Assembly: GCA_025996695.1 (NCBI GenBank)
Contig: BNTP01000151.1
Coordinates: 1 to 5,622, forward strand
Direction of reading: 5' to 3'
Length of the DNA stretch: 5,622 nt
Source of the DNA: Bacteroidia bacterium
GTDB taxonomy: Bacteria > Bacteroidota > Bacteroidia > Bacteroidales > Azobacteroidaceae
A program made the translations under genes and the position numbers. Below the pieces are notes generated by a model, which saw nothing but the letters and a program-made list of their open reading frames with translations, was not told the DNA's origin and did not search any database. Positions 1 to 5,622 of the stretch are shown here, piece after piece. Position 1 is the stretch's first letter. Each line of letters starts with the position of its first letter.

Positions 1-15
1 CTCCTACGGAAAAAT

Positions 16-89
16 ATTACCCCCGCGAGAATCGAATGGCTCTGAAAAAAAACTTCGCGCTTCAAATATCCGATTCTCATGGGGTTAAA
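16..89. repeat. Imperfect inverted repeat, 19-nt arms
   Basis: Arms 16-34 and 71-89 are reverse complements at 15 of 19 positions, including a perfect 8-bp core (GAGAATCG at 27-34, CGATTCTC at 71-78) and a run of C facing a run of G. The loop is 36 nt and contains an A8 run. No reading frame here resembles a known protein: one frame is open from base 3 to 143, but its translation shows no recognisable domain. Just downstream, CGCAATGACG (104-113) resembles a motif common in dispersed bacterial intergenic repeats. I infer a decayed repeat or small non-autonomous element next to the truncated gene at 112-243. A chance hairpin is possible. Confidence 0.35.
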
Positions 90-111
90 TCAATTTTGGG
101 TGTCGCAATGA

Positions 112-243
112 CGAAGTCAGGAAAAAGAGGTGCAAAGTAATGAAGAGCAAATTACAGTTTCTTCTTGGGTGCAAGGCACTTATCTTATCCGAATGTCAGA
201 TAAAGGACAAGCCCTCGGCACAATGAAGTTGATAAAAAACTAA
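112..243 (+). pseudogene. C-terminal remnant of a T9SS-sorted protein
   Basis: This frame encodes 43 residues ending in YLIRMSDKGQALGTMKLIKN and a TAA stop (241-243). The ending matches the last strands of the Por_Secre_tail / type A T9SS C-terminal sorting domain: a G-x-Y-[LIV]-[IV]-R strand, a short turn, and a final K-[LI]-[IV]-K-[NQ]. Such tails carry proteins across the outer membrane through the PorU/PorV machinery, which removes the tail. A full tail is about 70-80 residues and normally follows a large extracellular domain. Here an in-frame TGA at 109-111 closes the frame, and neither other frame upstream supplies the expected YPNP and 'YDLxG' strands. I read it as the 3' stump of a broken gene, with the inverted repeat at 16-89 near the break. 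A frameshifted gene extending left of the window is the alternative. The terminator at 267-312 fits its former transcription. Confidence 0.7.
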
Positions 244-266
244 TATTATCATCCATGAAATAATGT

Positions 267-312
267 ATAGAGCGCATCGGAAAAACATTTTTTCGATGTG
301 TTCTATTTTTTT
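267..312 (+). terminator. Rho-independent terminator
   Basis: Bases 267-279 pair with 294-306 without interruption (13 pairs, two of them G-T wobbles). Inside that, GAAAAA (280-285) can pair with the T6 at 288-293, giving a stem of up to about 18 pairs with a tiny loop. A T7 run (306-312) follows the stem. It lies 23 nt after the stop of the sorting-tail remnant and is oriented to end transcription of that gene before the glnN promoters. Confidence 0.8.
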
Positions 313-593
313 GAAAAGCAAATACTATGGCGAAGCCCCAATGTCATTAGTTGGAAGTTGCACGGAATACCATATCGTTTTCGCCCAATTGCGGTCTAAT
401 CTTTTTTGCGGGACGTTTTCCAATCAGCAAAATACCAATTCGATATCTCACCCGACGGTTGCCGCCCCGCTCCGCACTCCGCTTCGCTTGTACGGGGTTA
501 GCGATTTTGAATATCTTCATGCGCCATCAAAAAGCATAAATCAAGCATAAAGATTAAAAATAAAAAATAAATCAAACAAAATAATTAAAAAAC
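313..593. other. Intergenic region with GC-richer island; no supported gene
   Basis: This stretch of about 280 bases holds no gene I can support. Roughly 440-500 is clearly GC-richer than the very AT-rich DNA on either side, and its minus strand is purine-rich (repeats of the type GCGGAG). On the minus strand a 57-codon frame runs from ATG at 520 to TAA at 347. Its product starts MKIFKIANPVQAKRSAERGG and is rich in Arg and Lys, with no recognised domain. On the plus strand two overlapping open frames (263-550 and 351-539) also lack recognisable features, and the first begins upstream of the terminator stem. I infer a dispersed intergenic repeat or decayed gene. From about 521 onward the DNA is AT-rich leader sequence with short direct repeats (AGCATAAA). 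Confidence 0.4.
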
Positions 594-624
594 TTGCGTA
601 TTAAAAACAAAATGACTAACTTTG
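594..624 (+). promoter_or_regulatory. Upstream glnN promoter (P1), Bacteroidetes type
   Basis: A -7 box TAACTTTG (617-624) matches the Bacteroidetes consensus TAnnTTTG used by the primary sigma factor. TTG at 594-596 sits 20 bp upstream in the position of the -33 TTTG box, but is preceded by C, so the match is partial. Predicted transcription start is around 630, giving a leader of about 60 nt before the glnN ATG. Confidence 0.6.
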
Positions 625-652
625 CAGCGTTAAAAAAATAATGGTATCTTTG
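621..652 (+). promoter_or_regulatory. Downstream glnN promoter (P2), sharing the P1 TTTG box
   Basis: The -7 box TATCTTTG (645-652) is a full consensus match. A perfect TTTG (621-624) lies 20 bp upstream as its -33 box, and that same TTTG is the end of the P1 -7 box. Predicted start is around 658, giving a short A-rich leader of about 30 nt. Of the two, P2 has the better match to the published consensus. Confidence 0.7.
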
Positions 653-688
653 CAGAAAAAATAAATCATAATTAAAAACAAACGAACA

Positions 689-2884
689 ATGGCTAATTTA
701 AGGTTTAAGGCAGTTGAGGAGGCTTTTGAAAAAAAAGCAGTTGAGATGACAGCACCGAGTGAAGTGACGTCCGAATATTACGGAAAGTACGTTTTCAACA
801 AGGCGCAAATTGAAAAATACCTCTCTAAAGAAACGTTCAAAACGCTGATGAACGTGATTGAAAAAGGCGAAACATTGGATCGCGATTTGGCAAGCCACGT
901 GGCAGCAGGCATGAAAATGTGGGCAATGGAACTTGGCGCCACGCACTACACGCACTGGTTTCAACCTTTGACAGGCGGTTCTGCCGAAAAACACGATTCT
1001 TTTATCGAGTACAAAGGCGCACCCGGAAGCGATGTGATTGAAGAACTGTCGGGTAAATTGTTGGCGCAACAGGAGCCGGACGCGTCGTCTTTTCCAAACG
1101 GCGGCATTCGTAACACGTTTGAAGCTCGTGGCTACACCGCTTGGGATCCCTCTTCGCCCGCATTCGTGATGGACGACACTTTATGTATTCCCACCGTTTT
1201 CATTTCTTACACGGGCGAAGCATTAGACTATAAAACGCCGCTACTCAAGGCTTTAAGTTCAGTGGACAAAGCGGCTACGGATGTTTGCCAGCTGTTTGAC
1301 CCGAAAGTGAAAAAAGTGATTTCCTATTTGGGTTGGGAACAAGAATATTTCCTTGTAGACGACCATTTATATGCCACACGTCCCGATTTGATGTTGACCG
1401 GACGCACCTTGATGGGTCACGAGTCAGCCAAAAATCAACAATTGGACGACCACTATTTTGGCTCCATCCCCACACGTGTGCATGCCTACATGAAGGATTT
1501 GGAATTTGAAGGCTATAAATATGGTATTCCGTTGAAAACGCGGCACAACGAGGTGGCTCCCAATCAGTTTGAGTTGGCTCCTATTTACAGCGAAACCAAT
1601 TTGGCGGTCGACCAAAATGTGCTGATTATGAGCATCATGAAAAAAGTGGCTCGCCGTCACGGTTTCCGTTTGTTGTTGCACGAAAAACCATTTGCAGGCA
1701 TCAACGGCTCAGGCAAGCACAACAACTGGTCGCTGGGCACCGACACCGGTGTAGGGCTATTGACGCCGGGTAAAACGCCGGAAGAAAATTTGCAATTCAT
1801 CACGTTTATCGTCAATATCTTGATGGCTTTGTACAAAAATAACGCGTTGTTGAAAGCATCTGTCATGACGGCTCAAAATGCTCACCGCTTGGGAGCAAAT
1901 GAGGCACCTCCTGCAATCATTTCCGCATTTTTAGGCTCCGCAATCACCAGCGTTTTGGATAAATTGGAAAACAGCAAGAGCGAAGACGCGATTATCATGG
2001 ATTCCAAACATAAATTGAAACTCGGCGTAGCAAAAATTCCGGAAGTGCTCTTGGACAACACCGACCGCAACCGCACTTCGCCGTTCGCTTTCACGGGCAA
2101 CCGCTTTGAGTTTCGTGCCGTGGGTTCGTCGGCCAACTGCGCCTCGGCAATGATTGTACTCAACACCATCGTGGCTGCGCAATTAGTCGAATTTAAGCAG
2201 GCAGTAGACAAAAAAACCAAAGAAGGCACCGCAAAAAACAAAGCGATTTTCGATGTTTTGAAAGAATACATCACGATTTCAAAACCCATCCGTTTCGACG
2301 GCAATGGCTACAGCGACGAGTGGAAAGCGGAAGCTAAAAAACGTGGTTTGGACTGCGAAACAAGCGTTCCGGTAATCTACGACGCGTATGTGAAACCCGA
2401 AACAATCAAGTTGTTCCAACAAACAGGAGTGCTTTCCGAACGCGAGTTGCACGCCCGCAACGAGGTAAAATGGGAAACCTACACCAAGAAAATCCAGATT
2501 GAAGCACGCGTGCTGGGCGATTTGGTGCAGAATCACATCATCCCGGTTGCCACCCGCTACCAATCACAACTGTTGGACAATGTCTACAAAATGCAGCAAG
2601 TGTACGACAAAGCGCACGCTGCGAAACTGTCGGCACATAACACAGAAATTATCGAAGAAATTTCCGAACATATCTCAATCATGAAAAAGAATGTTGAGAA
2701 GATGGTAGAAGCCCGGAAAGTAGCAAACAAAATCGAAGACGAACGCAAAAAAGCGGTCGCGTATCACGACAAAGTTTTGCCTTTCTTCGACGAAATTCGC
2801 TACCACACCGACAAGCTTGAACTGATTGTGGATGATGAACTGTGGACGTTGCCTAAATATCGCGAACTGTTGTTTGTGAGATAG
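689..2884 (+). CDS. glnN: Glutamine synthetase type III
   Basis: Catalyses ATP-dependent condensation of glutamate and ammonia to glutamine in the cytoplasm, the entry point of ammonia assimilation. The 731-residue length fits the GSIII family (about 700-730, against about 450-470 for GSI). The start LRFKAVEEAF and the end DELWTLPKYRELLF are typical of Bacteroidetes GSIII. The N-terminal GSIII domain covers about 1-200 and the catalytic domain about 210-600. Visible motifs are GWEQEYFLVD (215-224), NEVAPNQFELAP (287-298), HEKPFAGINGSGKHNNWS (331-348) and NRTSPFAFTGNRFEFR (461-476), containing the metal- and substrate-binding Glu, His and Arg positions of the fold. A helical, charged C-terminal region of GSIII type runs from about 611 to 715. 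The enzyme is expected to form dodecamers. The ATG at 689 is chosen because it begins the conserved N-terminus. The leader is A-rich with no Shine-Dalgarno sequence, as is usual in this phylum. Two promoters precede it. No damage or missing motif is seen. Confidence 0.97.
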   Translation: MANLRFKAVEEAFEKKAVEMTAPSEVTSEYYGKYVFNKAQIEKYLSKETFKTLMNVIEKGETLDRDLASHVAAGMKMWAMELGATHYTHWFQPLTGGSAEKHDSFIEYKGAPGSDVIEELSGKLLAQQEPDASSFPNGGIRNTFEARGYTAWDPSSPAFVMDDTLCIPTVFISYTGEALDYKTPLLKALSSVDKAATDVCQLFDPKVKKVISYLGWEQEYFLVDDHLYATRPDLMLTGRTLMGHESAKNQQLDDHYFGSIPTRVHAYMKDLEFEGYKYGIPLKTRHNEVAPNQFELAPIYSETNLAVDQNVLIMSIMKKVARRHGFRLLLHEKPFAGINGSGKHNNWSLGTDTGVGLLTPGKTPEENLQFITFIVNILMALYKNNALLKASVMTAQNAHRLGANEAPPAIISAFLGSAITSVLDKLENSKSEDAIIMDSKHKLKLGVAKIPEVLLDNTDRNRTSPFAFTGNRFEFRAVGSSANCASAMIVLNTIVAAQLVEFKQAVDKKTKEGTAKNKAIFDVLKEYITISKPIRFDGNGYSDEWKAEAKKRGLDCETSVPVIYDAYVKPETIKLFQQTGVLSERELHARNEVKWETYTKKIQIEARVLGDLVQNHIIPVATRYQSQLLDNVYKMQQVYDKAHAAKLSAHNTEIIEEISEHISIMKKNVEKMVEARKVANKIEDERKKAVAYHDKVLPFFDEIRYHTDKLELIVDDELWTLPKYRELLFVR

Positions 2885-2885
2885 A

Positions 2886-3942
2886 CTAACGAGCAATTTT
2901 TTGGGCTAACTGCTCAAATGCTTGCCCCATAATACTGTGTGTGTCGAGGGCGATGGGTTTACCGCTGTCGCCCGCTTCACACACGCTTTGGACTAAGGGA
3001 ATTTCTCCCAGAAAGGGGATATTTAGCTCTTGTGCGAGTTTTTTTCCGCCTTCTTTTCCAAAAATGTAGTATTTGTTTTCAGGAAGTTCGGCGGGAGTGA
3101 ACCAGGCCATATTTTCGACCAAGCCCACTATTGGGACGTTGATTTTTTCGTTTTGAAACAGGCTGATGCCTTTGCGGGCTGCTGCCAACGCCACGTCTTG
3201 CGGCGTGGTGACGACGATTCCACCTGTGAGGTGAAGTGTTTGAATCATTGTCAAATGAATATCACCTGTCCCCGGCGGGAGGTCGATTATAAAATAGTCC
3301 AATTCGCCCCAATTGGCACCGGATATCAGTTGTTTCAAGGCATTGTTCGCCATTGAGCTGCGCCAAATTAGTGCATCGTTTGCGTCCACAAAAAAAACCG
3401 ATGGACAGCAGTTTGACACCGTATTTTTCTATCGGGATAATCAGTTCATGACCGTCAATTTCTTCCATGTAGGGTTTTGCAGCTTCTTCGCCAAACATTT
3501 TTGGAATGCTGGGGCCGTAAATGTCGGCATCCAGCAGGCCTACCTTGTAGCCTGATTGAGCCAATGCCACCGCCAGATTGGCAGAGACAGTGCTTTTGCC
3601 GACGCCACCTTTGCCGGAGGATATTGCCAGGATGTTTTTTACTTGTGGCAATAACGGGCTGACAGGTGAGTCTGCCTGTGCGGTTTCGCGGATTTTTAAT
3701 GTGATGTTGCCTTTTATGTCTACGTCCGGACTTACATACGTCAATATGGCGGTTTCGGATGCTTTGACGAGCGATTTTGCAAAGGGGTCGTTTGGTTTGT
3801 CCAAAATGAGTGAAAAGCTCACTTTGTTGCCCTCAATGCGGATATTGTCCGCTACCATACCTGCTTCGACAATATTTTTGCCGGAGCCGGGGTAGCGCAC
3901 TTTTTCTAATGCCTCGGTGATTAACTTCGGATAAAGCGTCAT
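2886..3942 (-). pseudogene. mrp: Mrp/NBP35-family iron-sulfur carrier ATPase, frameshifted at a T8 run
   Basis: Mrp (ApbC) proteins are cytoplasmic P-loop ATPases that bind and hand over Fe-S clusters. Read from ATG at 3942, the frame gives a MIP18/DUF59-type domain (about 4-80), then a ParA-like domain with deviant Walker [10 protein letters not shown] (110-118) and [10 protein letters not shown] (137-146). At F184 it runs off frame and stops at 3262. Removing one T from the T8 run (plus-strand A8, 3390-3397) restores a 351-residue protein continuing with [10 protein letters not shown] (218-227) and VENMAWFTPAELPENKYYIF (275-294) to the TAG at 2886-2888. Both halves are otherwise well conserved, so the indel is recent, a sequencing or assembly error, or bypassed by slippage. 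The family CxxC motif is absent; the restored protein has one Cys (C321). The start at 3942 begins the conserved MTLYPKLI; 28 further in-frame codons upstream come from the palindromic element. No clear promoter is seen just upstream. Confidence 0.85.
3390..3397 (-). other. Homopolymer frameshift site in mrp (T8 on the coding strand)
   Basis: The coding strand reads GGT TTT TTT TGT in the upstream frame, whereas family-like sequence requires GGT TTT TTT GTG, one T fewer. The productive correction is a one-base deletion in the RNA or a +1 ribosomal shift. A -1 shift gives neither of the observed frames. No other frame break is seen in the gene. Confidence 0.8.
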
Positions 3943-3982
3943 TAAGTTGAAAGCTGAATTAGTTTTTATGAATATCTGATAC

Positions 3983-4132
3983 AAGGTGTAAGCCCTACGG
4001 GCTATAACGCCGCGGTGGAATGTCATTTTCTATTGATATGAATGCCCTACGGGCAAATAGTCCGTTAGGACTTGCATATCAATAGAAAATGACATCCCTC
4101 CCAAGCGTTATAGCCCGTAGGGCTTTCACCTT
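3983..4132. repeat. 150-bp branched inverted repeat (REP/MITE-like palindromic element)
   Basis: The two arms are nearly perfect reverse complements. Outer arms AAGGTG (3983-3988) and CACCTT (4127-4132) are followed by a perfect 20-bp stem (3991-4010 with 4105-4124), a 9 x 9 poorly paired internal loop (4011-4019, 4096-4104), and a perfect 21-bp stem (4020-4040 with 4075-4095). The apex carries two further hairpins, TGCCCTACGGGCA (4043-4055) and AGTCC-GTTA-GGACT (4059-4072). The outer stem halves are themselves palindromes (AGCCCTACGGGCT at 3991-4003 and AGCCCGTAGGGCT at 4112-4124), so alternative cruciform folds exist. There is no transposase and no clear target-site duplication; a CTGA/TCAG pair (3976-3979, 4137-4140) extends the symmetry slightly. 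It lies 29 bp beyond the stop of the minus-strand surface-protein gene and 40 bp before the mrp start. No U-run follows on either strand, so it is not a standard terminator. I infer a dispersed element of the REP or MITE kind that may stabilise or process the mRNA end. Confidence 0.85.
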
Positions 4133-4161
4133 ATTTTCAGGCATTATATCCGGAAATCATT

Positions 4162-5622
4162 TTAATTTTTCACCAATTTCAGTGTTTGCGTGCCGATGCG
4201 CACGATGTACACCCCTTTGGGCAACTGCCCTACCTCAATGTTTTCCGTTGTGCCGGTGGCTTGGCGGATCATCACCGTGCGTCCATTCGGGTCGAAGAAG
4301 CTTATCGCTTCATCGCCTTGCAGGCCACTGATTGTCACGTTGTCGGTTGCAGGATTAGGATAGAGCTTCAGGCCTGAATTTTTTACCTCGTCCATACCGG
4401 TTGGAGCCGCAGCAGTGCCATTCACTTTGATATTATCCACTGCCCAGCCATACGCCCAATTCCCGTTGTTGTTGTAATGGAAAGCGATATACACGGCAGG
4501 TGCATTTGCGTAAGTTGTCAACGAAACCGTGTCTGTTTGCCAATGCAAAGCATCCGTGTTCAGGTATGCCACATTGTCCCAAGTAGTACCATCTGTTGAA
4601 ACTTTTACAGTTAAACGAGTGTTAGCAAGACGCCTTCTAACATTATCAAATGTTAACACCGGCTCTGTAAGTTCTGTGAAGTTCAGCACAGGTAATTTCA
4701 TCCACACGTCTCTCAGATTTGCGCCGTTGCCATAAGCATCATCGTTGAGATATGCGTATCTGCCATCGTGTTCTTCTACGCTAAAATAATCGGAAGCTGT
4801 GGTGAAGCCGACTGCCCATGGATAGCCGTTATCTTGCAATGTAAAACAGCTTGGCATACCACTGTCAAGTCCCACTACCGAGGGGATAACGTTGTCAAAT
4901 CCCACTACCCAGGGGAAAACGTTGTTTGGTGCCGAACAAGTATCAAATTCACGAATCACACTCACGGTATAGGTTGTCTTTGTAGCGCCATCGGCGGCAG
5001 TCACTTCTATATTGAACGTATTTTTGCCCGGATCCAATGTTTTTGCACCATCGCCAATAATGGTTTGCGTCGCATAATCTTTCGTTGCCGTCAAGGTAAT
5101 ATCCGTCACGTTTTGGGCGACATTCACCTTATACGACAACTTATAGGGGTTGAATGCAGGGAACAGCGTTCCGGTGCTGACGGATAAATTGCCCAACAGA
5201 GCGGTTGTTTTTGCTATCAAATTGTCTGTTATCCCTGCCACTTCCAACGTGCCAACGCCATTGGTTGCTTGTGTAAAATTGTAGATACCCCATCCCGGAT
5301 AGGTATTATCGCTAATGTCGCCTGCTACCCATTTCACGTCCTTCACAATCTCTGCGTAGTGGTGAGTTATTCCACCCGTGAGCACCACGGTGAGCACTTT
5401 GAAATGCTTTTGTGAAACGGCGGCATCGGGCACCCGTGCGCCTTTTAATGTAATAAGGTCATCAACGGTGTAAACCGTTTTGTCGGTAGAATAAAAATAG
5501 CCATCGCCATACGAAGAGTCATAACTGTTGCCGCTGTATATATCCAGATGAAAACTTGAATCTCTGAGTTCCTGAGCCGATTTCATTCCCATCACATACA
5601 GTTCAATGTCGCTATATTTCAA
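4162..5622 (-). CDS. T9SS-exported multidomain surface/secreted protein, C-terminal part (5' end outside window)
   Basis: The frame is open to the window edge, so the true start is not present; the TTG at 5620-5622 should not be taken as a start. Numbering visible residues from the edge, 1-135 begin YSDIELYVMGMKSAQELRDS and resemble the region after the catalytic core of some secreted metallopeptidases. This is a tentative reading, since no HExxH is visible. Residues 144-224 match a cadherin-like beta-sandwich (NLSVSTGTL...FNPYKLSYKVNV...TYTVSVIRE). Residues 229-401 look like a choice-of-anchor J / cleaved-adhesin jelly roll, with FPWVVGFD, P-S-C-F and the ending AYGWAVDNIKVNG. Residues 418-486 are a type A T9SS sorting tail (LKLYPNPATDNVTISG ... 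KGVYIVRIGTQTLKLVKN). The protein should be exported across the outer membrane by the Por system, then released or anchored. A 30-bp tandem duplication lies at 234-253. Substrate and exact function are unknown. Confidence 0.9.
   Translation of the reverse strand: MKYSDIELYVMGMKSAQELRDSSFHLDIYSGNSYDSSYGDGYFYSTDKTVYTVDDLITLKGARVPDAAVSQKHFKVLTVVLTGGITHHYAEIVKDVKWVAGDISDNTYPGWGIYNFTQATNGVGTLEVAGITDNLIAKTTALLGNLSVSTGTLFPAFNPYKLSYKVNVAQNVTDITLTATKDYATQTIIGDGAKTLDPGKNTFNIEVTAADGATKTTYTVSVIREFDTCSAPNNVFPWVVGFDNVIPSVVGLDSGMPSCFTLQDNGYPWAVGFTTASDYFSVEEHDGRYAYLNDDAYGNGANLRDVWMKLPVLNFTELTEPVLTFDNVRRRLANTRLTVKVSTDGTTWDNVAYLNTDALHWQTDTVSLTTYANAPAVYIAFHYNNNGNWAYGWAVDNIKVNGTAAAPTGMDEVKNSGLKLYPNPATDNVTISGLQGDEAISFFDPNGRTVMIRQATGTTENIEVGQLPKGVYIVRIGTQTLKLVKN
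4864..4923 (-). repeat. Two-copy 30-bp in-frame tandem duplication
   Basis: Units 4864-4893 and 4894-4923 agree at 27 of 30 positions and encode NVIPSVVGLD and NVFPWVVGFD (residues 244-253 and 234-243 of the visible surface protein). The three mismatches change F to I, W to S and F to L, so all are non-synonymous. Anchor-J-type domains usually open with one 'FPW-x-x-GFD-x-G-x-P-S-C' stretch, so one unit looks like an added copy at the domain entrance. Confidence 0.8.

Noticed and set aside
1..10. CTCCTACGG resembling the conserved 16S rRNA site
   Set aside because: The flanking bases do not continue the 16S sequence, so this is a short chance match.
263..550. 95-codon plus-strand open frame
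   Set aside because: It starts just before the terminator stem and runs through its T-tract. It has no recognisable domain, its composition is not protein-like, and it overlaps other equally featureless frames.
698..2896. Several minus-strand and offset open frames within glnN
   Set aside because: They are antisense or offset shadows of a fully conserved 731-residue gene and show no domains of their own.
2872..2901. Terminator after glnN
   Set aside because: The stem is only 5 pairs with a mismatch, overlaps both stop codons, and is separated from the T6 run by several bases. It is too weak to call.
2886..3419. Separate 177-residue gene starting at a GTG (3417-3419)
   Set aside because: Its first ten residues are off-frame translation of the upstream mrp half. 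Homologous sequence begins exactly at the T8 run, so it is the 3' half of a frameshifted mrp.
3983..4132. tRNA, group II intron end or riboswitch in the branched palindrome
   Set aside because: There is no acceptor/CCA pattern, no domain V-like catalytic hairpin and no match to a riboswitch core that I recognise. Near-perfect arm symmetry fits an inverted repeat better.
4089..4377. Plus-strand open frames over the palindrome and the 3' end of the surface-protein gene
   Set aside because: One starts in the repeat arm and the other lies antisense to the sorting-tail coding sequence. Neither has domain support.

Overview
The window reads as Bacteroidetes DNA, most likely order Bacteroidales. 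It has a type III glutamine synthetase of the Bacteroides kind, two C-terminal type IX secretion (T9SS) sorting tails, TAnnTTTG promoter boxes and A-rich leaders without a Shine-Dalgarno sequence. No ribosomal or tRNA gene is visible, so genus cannot be judged.

Layout. Positions 1-111 hold an imperfect inverted repeat and no convincing gene. Positions 112-243 (+) are the last 43 codons of a T9SS-exported protein whose upstream part is missing, followed by a strong rho-independent terminator (267-312). Positions 313-593 are an intergenic stretch with a GC-richer island in AT-rich DNA. Two promoters that share a TTTG box (594-652) precede glnN (689-2884, +), an intact 731-residue glutamine synthetase III. 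Its stop codon lies one base from the stop of the convergent mrp gene (2886-3942, -), an Mrp/NBP35-type P-loop ATPase broken by a one-base expansion of a T8 run (3390-3397). Between mrp and the next gene is a striking 150-bp branched inverted repeat (3983-4132). The rest (4162-5622, -) is the C-terminal 486 residues of a large T9SS surface or secreted protein with a cadherin-like domain, a choice-of-anchor J-type domain and a sorting tail. Its 5' end lies beyond the window.

Function. glnN handles ammonia assimilation and mrp belongs to iron-sulfur cluster delivery. The two flanking genes are export substrates, and nothing suggests that the four form one pathway. The minus-strand order is surface protein, palindromic element, mrp, so the element may set the 3' end of the first message or separate the two genes.

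I see no CRISPR array, integrase, transposase, toxin-antitoxin pair or defence system. The main points of interest are the branched palindrome, the mrp frameshift, the overlapping glnN promoters and an in-frame 30-bp duplication in the surface protein.
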